Source of the DNA: Lactarius indigo
Lineage: Eukaryota; Basidiomycota; Agaricomycetes; Russulales; Russulaceae
DNA length: 64,000 nucleotides
NCBI GenBank assembly: GCA_025766275.1
Contig: JAFKAC010000001.1
Coordinates: 2,728,001-2,792,000, forward strand
Direction of reading: 5' to 3'
Shown: positions 25,216 to 36,724 of the stretch, in pieces
Numbering within the stretch: the first letter of the stretch is position 1
How the letters are laid out: every line of letters starts with the position of its first letter
The notes under the pieces: model-generated
Database searches by the model: none
What the model was told of the DNA's origin: nothing
What the model saw: only the letters and a program-made list of their open reading frames with translations
Program-made: the position numbers and the translations under genes

Positions 25216-27377
25216 ATGGCCAAACGCACTTGTTCAGGTTCTCTCTCTTCCCGGAAGAAATCGCGTCTTGAACATCCCCTTAGTATTGGAAACGTCGCAT
25301 CTCCTGAGGCAGCTGCTGCCGCAGATGCAGATCCTCCCTTGAAGAAACTTCTGCGCTCTTTGGAAAATGTCACAACAGTTCCCCCGAAGTCAGGGGATGC
25401 AGTCGTATACTGGATGAGAATGGAAGATATGAGAAGTCCGCGCCTTTACCTTTGCGCTACTTCTCGTCTCATCATCTCTCTCATATATCCTAGTCTACGA
25501 CAATCGAGCACTGGCAAAGGCTTCTGCACAGGCACTCAAGGATAATGTCCCACTTCTCGTATTTTTTGTCTTGAGTCCACAGGACTATGCCGCCCATGAT
25601 AGAAGCCCTCGTCGGATCGATTTCACCCTACGCAATCTCAGTGTCCTAAGGGTCGGTCTCATTCTCAAGTACACCGGTAGCCGCGAGCTCACTGATGCCC
25701 CTGTTGACTAGGATTCCCTTGCAAAACTTGATATTCCACTCCATGTGACCACTCACACCCCACGTCGGACGCTTCCCTCATATGTTATCTCATTTCTGCA
25801 ATCAGTGAATGCCACTCGATTGTTCGCCAACATCGAATACGAAGTCGACGAACTCCGGCGCGACATAACAGTCTGCAACCTTGCAAATGAGGGGGGCATA
25901 CTCCCCACTTTTGTTCACGACAAGTTGATCGTTGAGCCGGGCTTACTCTCCACAAAGCAGGGTAAACCGTATTCGGTGCGTCCTCATTTTATCACCGAAG
26001 GGGGTCTGTGAACCCAAAGTACACCAGGTATTTTCTCCGTTCCAGCGTCAGTGGTTGGCTGTCATCAACGAGAACCCGAACCAGTACTTAGCAGAGGCGG
26101 TATCTCCGAGTGCAAACCCCCCCACTGTAAAGGATCATTCAATATTCGGAAAGATGTTTACCAGCGATGTCCCTTCTCATGTTGAGGGCTTTCGATGTTC
26201 AGACAAGGACCAGATGGCCGTAATTTGGCCCGCGGGGATGAACGCTGCCCGCGAGGTACGCACGCCCGTATCATATAAGATTTGGACTTTCTAATATAAC
26301 GAGGGCAAAGATGTTGCGCCGATTCCTTCGCACGAAATCTCGACATACTCAATTAGGCCTCGCTGACCCTTTCGACGAAGGCGCAGAAACTTCGGCAAAG
26401 AAAAGCAGAGTGATGGCCTACAAAGACGACAGAGACCGTGCCGACCGGGACAGTACAAGTCGCCTAAGGTAAACAACAGAATGCTGAAACCACGGGGATT
26501 GACCATATGTACAGCCCTTACCTTGCTGCGGGTATCATCTCCCCGAGAGAATGTATCCGAGTGGCGCTTGAGTTCGTAGGGGTTACGAAAGTACACACCA
26601 ACCGGGACACTGGAATTGGGATGTGGATCCAGGAGATCGGTGATCATCTGTGTCTTGCATTTCCCCTCTGCTTCCTGACTCATTGGCCCTTAGCATGGCG
26701 GGATTTTTATACACATGTACTCGCTGCATTTCCACGTGTGTCGATGGGACGGCCATTCCAGGAGAAGTACGCAGATGTACAATGGGAGACGAACCCCGCA
26801 CATTTTGAGGCTTGGAAAACCGGCCGCACTGGAATCCCCATTGTCGACGCTGCGATTCGACAAGCAAACACAATGGGTTTGCTACCTCTGTCGTCACTTA
26901 CGGCTAAGGACTGACCACTTCTGCAGGTTGGATGCACAATCGGGCACGCATGATCGCTGCAATGTACCTCACCAAAGATCTTATGATTGATTGGCGCCTT
27001 GGAGAGAGAGTATGTAATCGTCCGTGTTTCATCCCAAGCGTAGTTCGAACTGAGTCCCGCTGCAGCACTTCATGCGGCAATTCATAGATGGTGATCTCGC
27101 CTCGAATAACGGTGGTTGGCAGTGGAGCGCAAGTACCGGCACGGACCCACAGCCGTATTTCCGCATTTTCAACCCTTACTCCCAGAGTGAAAAGGTCGAC
27201 CCCAGCGGTGATTATATCCGTACTTTTGTACCAGAGCTCGGCAAAGTCTATGGACCGGAGATACACAACCCCCCGGCCAAGCTGGCGGATAAACTGGGCT
27301 ACCCAAGACCATTGGTTGACCACAAGGAGGCCAGGGATAGGGCGCTCAGGCGTTACAAGAACCCAGGGTCAAAATGA
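25216..27377 (+). CDS. PHR1: Class I CPD deoxyribodipyrimidine photolyase
   Basis: Nine exons (25216-25435, 25494-25651, 25712-25975, 26028-26255, 26311-26468, 26515-26639, 26694-26876, 26927-27009 and 27066-27377), 576 aa. The enzyme repairs cyclobutane pyrimidine dimers with blue light and FADH-. A basic N-terminus ([18 protein letters not shown]) could target nucleus or mitochondria. The antenna domain begins [13 protein letters not shown]. The FAD domain shows [58 protein letters not shown] and [23 protein letters not shown], the fold that holds FAD and the lesion. Class I rather than cryptochrome, from the intact GGWQW/STGTD region. Frame intact. 175 bp from the divergent esterase start. 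Confidence 0.95.
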
Positions 27378-28122
27378 TCGCGGCGTCGTTAATAGCGCAC
27401 CGACATACAGTAACTTCAGTAGTCTTGATTCATATTCTGCGGGTAGTTTCCGGAGTAATAGTCGTCTTATAGCACTCTCTAAATGTTTCAAGGTGGGAGC
27501 GCCCGATGTCAGTGAGGATGATACAGTGACATCGATGATTTATTGATGCACCTATTGATGCACTCATGCCAGAACGGGACCGTTCGATAAATACCCAAGC
27601 CAAGGTAGCATGCCGAGAATCAATCCAAAATCTCGCTGCTCCTTGAAGGCTTCCATATCGCATCGAATTGTATTTGATGATGGAAGCAGACCGAATCTTT
27701 CCCTTGAAGAGGCAACGCAACGCATCCTAGACAACACGAAGCCGCCATGAGAGCATAGGCTGAGTACATGACAACGCGAGATGTCTCTGGCCGACAAATG
27801 CTATTTCCGCGGAGCCACGACTTGTTGTATAACAAGTTTAACATGCGGACACAAGGACACAATGCTCGGAAGCAACAAGACACATAGTACAGCCTGAGTT
27901 GAAGGTAACCAACTTGAAGGTGTGAGCTGAATTTGGATAAGTTCTCAAATAAGGAAAAGGGCGAGAAGTAGTCACGTGACGGTTATCCCCGTCACGGACT
28001 ATACCCGATAAAGAACAAACAATCTACCGAACTCGACCATCGTTCAAGAGAGGGTAGGACCTTAAAAGCATGAAGGGGGGACCGCCGTCTCTTTGCCCAC
28101 CCAAACACACCTAACCGACACG
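27378..28122. other. Intergenic, 745 bp
   Basis: Between the photolyase stop and a small ORF. Overlapping minus-strand open frames at about 27430-27880 show no protein family I recognise. A palindrome at 27971-27980 (see separate entry) is followed by a second GTCACG, suggesting a promoter element. Confidence 0.4.
27971..27980. promoter_or_regulatory. GTCACGTGAC palindrome (E-box, bHLH site)
   Basis: A perfect 10-bp palindrome containing CACGTG, the core site of fungal bHLH factors such as Cbf1 and of SREBP-like proteins. It lies about 140 bp upstream of the small ORF at 28123, with a second GTCACG a few bases further on. Confidence 0.4.
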
Positions 28123-28351
28123 ATGTCCTCAAATGTGACAGCCTTCTCTCTTTTCCCCGCATCTACCGCCGCGCCCTGCGCTTTCGGCCTCTTCGGCCAG
28201 AATCCGCGTGATACCCACGCTACCTACTGAGGACCTCGCTGCCGTTATCGCCCGTCCATCGAACGGGGTGCGCACCCTCAGGAAGACAAGGAGCGTCGGC
28301 GGCGGGAATTCCTTCGTCGATGGCCTACGGAGATTTTTTGGAGGCTTTTAG
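28123..28351 (+). CDS. Small basic ORF, about 75 aa, frame-interrupted
   Basis: ATG at 28123 opens MSSNVTAFSLFPASTAAP; the frame then runs into a stop at about 28230, but removing one base at about 28177 (CCC-T-GCG) gives ALSASSARIRVIPTLPTED, LAAVIARPSNGVRTLRK and a VDGLRRFFGGF end with TAG at 28349. The total is 3n+1. The repaired protein is Ser/Arg-rich with an amphipathic end and no membrane segment. I do not recognise the family. The case rests on coherent composition either side of the shift and on the promoter-like upstream region. It could be non-coding. Confidence 0.35.
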
Positions 28352-28955
28352 ACACCCCACCCACCCAATCATCCGGTAACCAGCATTTGGCACTTCCCAT
28401 CATCCGTCTCCCGGTTATGGCTATATCAATTCGTCATCCATCCATCCACCCATTACACTTCATCGGCGCCTCACCGAGGCTAAAGCGGCAGCGGGGCATC
28501 TCACACTCCGGAGAGCAAACCCACCACGTCGCTGTCCCTTACACCCACAAAGAAGTCATCCCGCGGTTCACGTCCAATCTCCATGGGCCCACTCTCCTTA
28601 CAAAAGTGACTACCATATTATGCCTTAGTTTTTGCTGCTTTTACCTTCATTCTAAATAAGCACTTTCTCATCCGTTCCTTTTCCAACTCTTGTATACTCG
28701 ACTGGTTGTGTTGGCCGCCCATATACCTACTTTAGGCCTAATGTTGTATTATATAGACCCTGCCAATGGCCTGAATCTTGTATCATTAATGCCGGATTTT
28801 CCGGGTGACTGATCCCTTAATACCTGGACCTTACATTGGAATACAGCACGACCTAGGTTATGGCTTACAGGAACCGACCCGATTAAAACTTAAGGGGTAC
28901 AGGAACAACACTGCATGGAAACAACGGAAAATACAGTCCTAAAGGACCATGTGAA
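28352..28955. other. Intergenic, 604 bp
   Basis: Between the small ORF and the stop of the chitinase. CATC-rich short repeats near 28435-28450. A plus-strand frame at 28387-28659 lacks a convincing composition. No RNA gene seen. Confidence 0.4.
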
Positions 28956-30540
28956 TTACAGTCCAAGGCCCTGCCTCAGAGAATCAACGAGCTCCCATCT
29001 GTCCGTGTCGCCATGCACGTCAAACAAGTTGACGCCCAGCAGTCCATGTTGCTTCGCAAACGCTGACTTGAGACCGAGACTTTGGGGATCATCGTACGTG
29101 ACGACTTGTTGCTCCTGATCAGAATGCACAAATGGCGTGCTCGAACATGCGTCCCACTCTCTCGTGAACCCGCCACAGCCGACGTAGACTCCGGGCCCGC
29201 CTGGGTCCTCACAGAGTACTATTCTGGCGAACAAGTTCACGGAATTGTACCTGTCCGTTATCAGCGCCTTCGTCGGTGACAGCGTGAATGTTGGGTGGCG
29301 GTGCATCCTCGTTGCGCTGACGCAGCTGCGTCGCACTCGAGTCCGAGATGTACCCATAGGACGGAACGCCGAGCACAAGTTTATTTGACGGAAAGCCCGC
29401 TGCCACCCATGCGTTTACTGCGGCCTCAGCACTTGCCGCTGGCTGTGATGAGTTGTGGCACGCGTTGCTAAGGGGTGCATTCGGTCCGGGGTTGGGAGAA
29501 GCTGATGCCGGATGAGAGGGGCAGCCAGATGGGGAACTGGTGCTAGACGGACGCACCTCCCCACACGTCGTAATTCATGAGCAGGGCCCAATCGAGAAGA
29601 TCAGCGAAAGCCCGAACGTCGTCTACCGGTTGTCCATCCGCACCAGTAAATGGGGTGGTCTGGACCGCAGCGGTGATACGAGCAGTAGGAGGGAGTTCGG
29701 CCCGTAAGAGTCTGAAAAATTCCAGCAAGTTGGCCGTATCGCTCTGATCAACATAATTCTGCGAAGACCCTTTTGTACCAGGGTATTCCCAGTCAATGTC
29801 GATGCCGTCTAATTTATACTTGGAATAGACATCTACGATGTTGCCAACAAAGGTGTGGCGACTGCTATCGTTTCGGACAGCCCACGAGAAATACCTGGGA
29901 CGAAAGGTCAGAGCAGGGTCAATTCGGCAAGTAACACCACCTACTTGCTGCCACTCCATCCTCCAACACTCAATTTGACCTTCTTGCCCTTTTGGTGCGC
30001 GACACCGACTAAGCGCGATAGAGTGTCGCTTTCGTCTCGATCAAGGGTAAAATTATCGTCTGGCTCGGCAAAAGCGAAATCTATCCAGTCAAAGCGCGAG
30101 AAATCGATCGATTCTGGTGGGAAGACCTCTGCAACCCAGCCCGGATAGTAAGCCATCATAAGGGGTGTCAACACTGCGCCAGCGGGTGGTCGGTCGGAAG
30201 TGTTGTCAGCTGGAATGGGTTCAGATCCAAGCGAACTATTGGCAGCGAACCCAGGCCCTGCAATAACGAAGCCTTCGGAAGAAGGATCCTGGGGTAGAAA
30301 GAGTATCGGGCTATCGGGAGAGGCAGGTGTCGGAGCGGCGTATGTCAAGAGAGTTTCCTTGGCCGAAACGGCGGTGGGAAGAAGCTCGACGACAGCACGG
30401 AGCTCTGTTTCCGCGCCGTTCATGAAGGTTCGGAAGTAGGTGTCAAGCACCGGGGGATTTGCCAGGGGCAAAGAGAAAGTTGGAAACAGAAAAGGTAAAA
30501 AGAATACCAAAAATTCGAAGCAGACGAAAAGGAAAGACAT
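28956..30540 (-). CDS. Secreted GH18 chitinase, frame-interrupted
   Basis: Complement(29945-30540, 29557-29894, 28956-29501). A long hydrophobic signal peptide (FLVFFLPFLFPTFSLPLA) is followed by a Pro/Ala-rich region, then the GH18 barrel: MMAYYPGWV, VKLSVGGWSGS, the catalytic DGIDIDWEYPG (DxxDxDxE, Glu is the acid), ADLLDWALLMNYDVWG, VLGVPSYGYI and the closing GLLGVNLFDVHGD. It hydrolyses chitin, in wall remodelling or nutrition. The frame breaks after QFRELVRQ. Removing one base at about 29224 (minus strand CGCC-A-GAA) yields RRIVLCEDPGGP and rejoins GGFTREWDACSSTPF. Exon 3 is one base too long for the phases, confirming a single +1 event. No carbohydrate-binding module seen. Confidence 0.87.
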
Positions 30541-31761
30541 ATTCAAAGAGCAACAATGGGGAAGGTCACCACCGGGGTGGGCCAAAACAGGGAAAAGGTT
30601 TTGAAAGGAGTATAGGATCACGCGAATGGGACGTGGGTGGATTCAGTCTGGAGCCAATGGCCCAGGCCCAGGCCATTCTGAAAAAGAACGAGATGTTAAC
30701 CCATTGTTCGAATAAACTCGGGGCTTTTTGCATTGTTCGCCTTCGCCTAGTATAGGAAGAACGAAAGAATTGCGGCGTTAACGAAAGTAGCTAGCAAGTT
30801 GCAATATATCGCATTATATCATGCATCATTCACGTGGCAGTGGCTGACTGACATTCCCGTTGAACAAAAAGACGCTGGGTGGCGTGCATTCAGGCGACGC
30901 GTAGGGGGGTTAGTACCGGAGAAAGAGAGGAGACGCGTGAGGATCTCCTCAGGACGCCATGAGAAGATCCGAATAATCGAAAGATCTGAAGAGTAGAGTT
31001 GAATGAAGGTTGCGAGTCGACGGCAAGCAGCTCTAATAAGAGAATCCTCGCCCGGAGCTTAAACGGGAGATCATTGTCAGTTTGGCGATGTCGTCCTGTG
31101 GAGCTCGAAGAGAAGCAGCAGAAGCATATAGTGGATGTTCTACGCCCCCCTATCAAACAGACAGCAAGACGTGTGCCATACGTGTGAAGTAATACGGGGT
31201 CTGTCGGTAAGTCGGTGAACGAGTTTGCCGAGACAAGCAAGAGTCAGGGTGCTTCATTAGGAAGTTAAAAAACCCCGAGGAGGATGACTCGCGTGTGTGC
31301 CCGTGTCCGGTACGCTCTTCTGTCAGTTGGGTACCGTTCCGTAGCAGCCGCGAGCCAATTGAGCGCTGCTGTTGTTGCCACAAGCAACCTGTGACTCGTT
31401 TCAGGTGATTTCTACCACTCCCGCGCACTGTAGCCAGCATCGACCTCGTGGATCTCCGGATATTTTAGTGTGGCGAACTTAAGTGTGAAGAAAGTGGCCT
31501 GATTGCGATCATCTCACTGACAGAGGATCCCAACTGGGGGTATTGTTCCGTTCTTAGAAGGTGTCACGACGCGATCGAGATCCGCACACCCACCCTTTGA
31601 AACGCCCATCTATTTCATTCTCACCGATTTGGACAGATTCATCTTGCCGCCCGACCGTATCCCTGGCAAGTGAACACGACTCTCTTATTCTCTCTCATTG
31701 TATAAATATCATTCGACCATGTCCAACCTCTGCCCACTTCTGCCTGTTCCAAAAACTACTT
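30541..31761. other. Intergenic, 1.2 kb
   Basis: Upstream of the chitinase (minus) and of the Pro/Ser-rich ORF (plus), so it carries two promoters. A CCCAGGCCCAGGCC tract sits near 30661. Overlapping short open frames on both strands at 30890-31440 have no recognisable domains. Nothing else seen. Confidence 0.4.
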
Positions 31762-32406
31762 ATGGATCGTCGTCAGAATCGTTCGTTCTCTCCTCCTCCA
31801 CGCATGCCATCTCCTCAGCTCCTTCCTACTCCCTTACCGTCTCCTCCCCTCCACCATCAGCAGTCCCGCACGCGTCTCAGCGCGTCTTCTCAATCTAAAC
31901 CACCATCCCCACTCTTCAAATCTGCACCTTCATCTAGCTCTCCGATTATCCCTCAACGAAAATTACACGCTCCTCGTGCTCTGCCCCACCCTCCTCTGGA
32001 CATAAACCTATGGTTGGATGGAGACGACTTTGGTACCAGACGGGAAAGAAGCGTTTCGCCCCCTACACGTTACCCTACACCTCCCGCGGGATCAGTTCAT
32101 CATAACCACAAGCGTCGGCCCGCGCCCATTTCCACAACGCACCCTCGTTCGCGATCTCGTCCGCGGTCTCCCCCTCCTAGTCCAGGCCGACCTGGCACAC
32201 CACCCCCAGTTCCGCCCATCCCTACACAATTTTTAGGTGCGAGCCCCGAGAAGCCGGTTCTTACGCCGCGGTCTTCGAACCACCTCACCCCCGTTGGTCG
32301 CATCCCGCGCTTGCCACCTCCTCAATCGCACACCCCATTCTTGCGAAAATCTAGGTCAAGCGACGCGATGACGTGTATTCGCTTGCTCACCCTCCATGAT
32401 GATTAA
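31762..32406 (+). CDS. Hypothetical Pro/Ser/Arg-rich disordered protein
   Basis: A single open frame of about 214 aa from the first ATG (MDRRQNRSFSPPPRMP). The composition is Pro, Ser and Arg almost throughout, with SP and PPP repeats (RSRSRPRSPPPSPGRPGTPPP), so it is intrinsically disordered and may be phosphorylated by proline-directed kinases or bind SH3/WW domains. A single more ordered stretch is PPLDINLWLDGDDFGTR. The frame stays open 200 nt upstream of this ATG, so a longer protein is possible through splicing. The last ~15 residues may belong to an intron. No family recognised. Confidence 0.45.
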   Translation: MDRRQNRSFSPPPRMPSPQLLPTPLPSPPLHHQQSRTRLSASSQSKPPSPLFKSAPSSSSPIIPQRKLHAPRALPHPPLDINLWLDGDDFGTRRERSVSPPTRYPTPPAGSVHHNHKRRPAPISTTHPRSRSRPRSPPPSPGRPGTPPPVPPIPTQFLGASPEKPVLTPRSSNHLTPVGRIPRLPPPQSHTPFLRKSRSSDAMTCIRLLTLHDD

Positions 32407-34486
32407 TTGGGGGATTTTTTCTACATATCCATCGATCCTTTGGCTAGGCAAGATGGGTATCATTCGTTCACATTTTCGGACTCGATCACTATTATGCATT
32501 GAACACACTGTACACGCTCCTCTTCACATGCCATTTCCTTGCTACGCAATCACAAACATCTCACACTGCACTGTATACTTTAAGCTAAATAATTGCCGAT
32601 CGTAGGTCGTAGCCCATTGCCATTGATCCCACCCGTGCATTGTGTTTTCCGTTGCCCATATTACTAGCTCTCCGTTACACATACTTAATTTCATAGAACC
32701 TGCATTTCGCCGTCGGAACAGCGACCCATGCTTTAATCATTGAACCTTTATCGACGGACTCAAGTCGTTCAACTTCAGCCGGGTCACGAATTTCAACATT
32801 GGACCGGAAATAATGACCAAACGGAAATAGATGGGTGCCACGAGGCCGATACCGTTCCGTCGTGCTAAGCGGTAAATTTCTGAGTGCGACAAGCCGCATC
32901 CACTGAGTCTGCAGATCTACAGAGCTCACAACTGTGACTCCCGCGAGCCATTGCAGCATCTTTGCAAGCTCCGACCGGAAATAAGTTGAGCTACCGGTTG
33001 TGTCACGTCACGTGGCGCCTGAGCTAGCCAGGTTGGACCCTCTTGGGCTTCTTTCTTCGAGAACATAGTGCTCGGCGGCGCAGAGGGCATCACTAAGACT
33101 GCGTGGTAGTGGAGTGGCCTGGGGCCTGGTCTAACGCGATAAATATTACCTTCTGTCCCTGGCTCGATCGGCGATTTCAACCCTAGGGCTTGACGCTCAG
33201 ATGAACGTGAGTTAGACAGACAATCGACGGTTCGCGTGTCCCGCGTGGCACGGGTTCATTGCTGTACGATGCACGATGGGGTTCATATTTATTCCGTACG
33301 GGACACGTGGCGAGCTTAGTTTGCGGGTTCGCGGTGGCCACCTAAAACAAAAAGACACAGATATACCGAAAAGAGAAGACAAAAGGAAGGCTTCTTCATT
33401 AATTATGTTAACCAACCAACGACACCACCCATTGCCGTATGTGCACAGTCGAGCTCGGGGAGCGTCGCGGAATAATCCCAAAGGGAGAAGAGAAGATGAA
33501 GAAAAAAAATAAAATTAAGAACGATCGCCTCGGTGTGACCGATCAGCGTCGCCGAAATGGGCACGCGCCCAAATACAACACAGCATCCGTATTGAGAACG
33601 CGTGTAAAAGAACGGTCCTTCGCGAGTCGTCGGTTGAAAAGATCTGACGCCGCGGTGGAGGCTGTGCGGATCACGACCGCAAAGGTCGAGACTATGATAG
33701 GACACTACCAAAATTTCCGCGGATCTCCGTGGCACACAACCTTCCGTCAGCGGAAGGTGGGGGGCACATATCTGCGGCTCTCTGGGGGACCGCAGCAAGG
33801 GCACTACAGTAAGTTTGGTTCTAGCGCCAGAGCACTGGCACCTTTGCGCCACAAAATCTCGTCATGGGTCGGTTACAAACCCTCCCGGGGTCGTGACTGG
33901 CCAAAGAAGGAAAAAGGAAAATTTCGGAAATGGGTTCCGTGTTTGATTACTTTGAGTCGGAGATGAGCTTGGCCAATTAATTGCCATTTACGGCGCCATG
34001 GCCCAAGAGGGAAGAGGCACAGCCTTGGGCACAACTTTCCGCATTGCATTGCAGTGCCACTGTCAACCATCGTGATACTGTAAAGGAAAGGAGACGAATC
34101 GGCTCCTACATGGTGGCAAAGCAACATGCACGTCATGGCTGGTATGACTTACTGTAAGGCAAATGTCAGGCAAACTCTAGGAACCAATCATGCCGCGTGT
34201 TGGTCCTGAGTGACACTACTAGGCGCGCAGCTGACAATTGCCCATGGCGTCGACATGTACACATTTTTGACAGTAACCCGACAGCAGGAAAAAATTAATA
34301 CAGACTACATAGCCATGGACAGGCAAAGCGAAGGAGAGAGACGCGTCAGCTAGGGCTACAATGATGCGACATCGTGAGGATAAAGAGGTTCCGTACCGGA
34401 TACACTAAAGTTGACTGGTCCGGGCAATGGCTGTGAATTCATGTAGGTCCGTTCGTTCGTGTTTGTGGTGTCCTGAGTGAAGAAGC
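32407..34486. other. Gene-poor region, 2.1 kb
   Basis: No gene I can support. Two minus-strand open frames (32926-33180 and 32675-32959) have protein-like composition, but joining them needs a frame change and no family matches. Other open frames at 33212-34136 are on both strands and look like chance. No terminal repeats or target-site duplications seen that would mark a transposon. Confidence 0.4.
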
Positions 34487-35787
34487 TCAGAGTCCCATTC
34501 TCTCAGCCAATGTCCGGTCGCGGTCGCTTCCACCATACCCACTACCACCGCCGCCGCCAGCCGCCACCGCCCGAACGACCTTTACGGCTGTGCCCACCAC
34601 CACGACGAGATGTCCGATCCCTATCTCGTTCTCTCTCCCGAGCACGGTCTCGGTCTCGGTCTCGGTCCCGGTCTCGATCACGCTCCCGATTCCGCTCGCG
34701 TTCACGAGGCTCACGTGGGGCTGCTGGGGACCTGTGATGTGCCCGTCGTTCTGCGTCGCGCTCCTTGTCTCGGCTCCGCCCTCGCTCTCGCTCTCGGTCA
34801 CGTACCCGCTCTGGTTCCTCGACAGCGACCACTTCGACTTTTCCGCCAGGTGCCTTCCGGATGTCAGGCGATTGCAGGGGCGAGTTTTCAGGCGAGTCTA
34901 TGTGGCGGGAAGTAGAACGGCCACGGGGTTGTGTCTGCAAACGAGGAAGAGCATTGCTGGATGTCGCCGGGGACGCGCGTGTTTCAGACAGCCGTGGCTT
35001 TTTGTGTGCACGAGGGGCGGTAGGAGGGGGCTTGCTAACGCTTCCATTTCCGTTTCCGCTCCCGTGACCGTTTCCGTTCGGGTTACCGCTGCTTGGTGCT
35101 TGCATATGTGGGGGGACTTGGTGAGTGTGACGAGATGATGCGTTCACTGGACGAGCAGGGAGGAGGCAGTACAATCTCGTATGACTTTTCAAGTTCATCC
35201 CTAACACGGACGTTGGTCCTCCGGATCGACAGAAGTGAATGGGACTTACGAGAGGGTCCGAATAACTTGGTGAGATTCTGCAAGCGCGCAGAAGACAGAA
35301 AGTCAACAATAGCGGTGCGTATTGTCATATACTTTACACACCTCGAAGCGCAGTCTCCAGCCTGTTTGCTGCCCGTCGTAGGCCACGTACTTCCTCCTTT
35401 AGTTTACCGGTTTCACTACTTTTCAACAACTCGTAAAGTTCGTCATTCTCCTCTTGTAGAAGTTTGGTGCGCTGCGCGAGGGCGGTATTCACGGTGCTGG
35501 ATGACGATCTAGCACTGGATTCAGCCGAGAGAACGTCAATTTGGGTGAGGAGTAGAGATATAAGGGCAGGTGGAAAAGACAAGGGTTCCGTGAGAGAGGG
35601 ATTAGGCTGAGTGGATAGATATTGACGGAGGGTGTTGACCTCGTCCTGTGTGCATTACCAACGGAACGCTATTGGTGAACGGACACGGAATAGAATGCCG
35701 AAAACGTACGGTCAATTCCGCGAGCTGAGAGTCCTTTCTCCGCAAAAGAGCTTCCAGCTCCAGCTCGCGGGACGACGGAAGGTCCAT
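34487..35787 (-). CDS. Coiled-coil protein with RD/RE-repeat and Gly-rich tail, frame-interrupted
   Basis: Exons on the minus strand: 35710-35787, 35342-35645, 35250-35277, 35173-35200 and 34487-35116. The N-terminal ~170 residues are heptad-rich (LELEALLRRKDSQLAELT, TKLLQEENDELYELLKSSE, LKEEVRGLRRAANRLETALR), a parallel coiled coil. The rest is disordered: a nuclear-type KKPRL signal, long Arg-Asp/Arg-Glu tracts like those of splicing or WTAP-associated factors, then Gly-rich and a conserved-looking LAERMGL end. The tail needs one base removed at about 34559 (minus strand GGC-T-GGC). The join of exon 4 to exon 5 also does not keep phase (a C6 run starts exon 5), so that boundary is uncertain. 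A nuclear RNA-processing role is inferred from composition only. Confidence 0.6.
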
Positions 35788-36678
35788 GACAGGAGCAGAC
35801 TGACAGAGGGCGCAATAGGCGCGTCCGGATTCGACCTCCTCATACCAGCCACGCTACATGACATAAGCGAGTTGCGCGTCTCAGACGCGGTACACCACTG
35901 CAAGTGCTCTTTACAACTCTCGGCTACAGGCTTTGACACCCAGGCCGCTCGATCAATCTCACAAAAATTCCATGCATACTAATTGATGTCGGCTATCCAC
36001 GGACACAAGCCCCTATTTTCACAGTTGGAGGACATAATATCTACTGAGTGGCGATGCAGCCAACTAAGCGATGAGAAAACGTGAGGCGGAGCATAGCTGG
36101 TAGTAAGCAACGAGGCGATTCAGTTACGGTAGGCTTCCGCATCCAATAGAATCATCTTACCGGACTGAAACAAAGGCCCCAATTCACCACACCCGAGAGA
36201 ATTCCAGACCGCACGATAAGTGGCACGACTGGAAGCTGTCGCGTTCGAGCGAAGGTGTCCACAAGGTGTTCGTAATACACGTAGCGAAATCCTTGCGGGT
36301 AAACATGACGGGGTACGCAATGTACGAATCATAAGCATTTGCGCGCCGATTCTATGTTGCGGAAATGGGTGAGCGCCACCGAACCACCATGCTGGAAAGC
36401 GCAGAGGGGGGTTACTGTATAGCTGAAGCCGGACACTGGGTGTGTTTGTGTGTACGTATGGAGGATCCATCCATCGACTCGGTGGTCATGGATACAAGAT
36501 ATCGTGTCACCTTTTGCGTTGGAGGTCGCTCCCGGGCCGAGGAACCCTCCCCAGAAAGAGGTCCTGTATCTGAAAAAATGGGAAGCGTTCTATGTGCTCA
36601 CCAAATGGGTCAGGCCATTTAGTGAACACACAGAATACCTCTGAATTTACAGACGTAGATGTGCAGCTTGACGCCGCG

Positions 36679-36724
36679 CGTTGCGGGAAGCGGCGCAACG
36701 TCGCGTTGGCAGATGTCCAACGCG
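36679..36724. repeat. Two adjacent perfect inverted repeats
   Basis: CGTTGCG ... CGCAACG (arms 36679-36685 and 36694-36700, 8-nt loop) is directly followed by CGCGTTGG ... CCAACGCG (36702-36709 and 36717-36724, 7-nt loop). Two stable, back-to-back hairpins in a region with no gene suggest a structured RNA or a protein-binding site, but could be chance. Confidence 0.4.

Noticed and set aside
32675..33180. Two minus-strand frames that might form one gene
   Set aside because: Joining them needs a shift of the opposite sign, and no splice site pair or family supports it.
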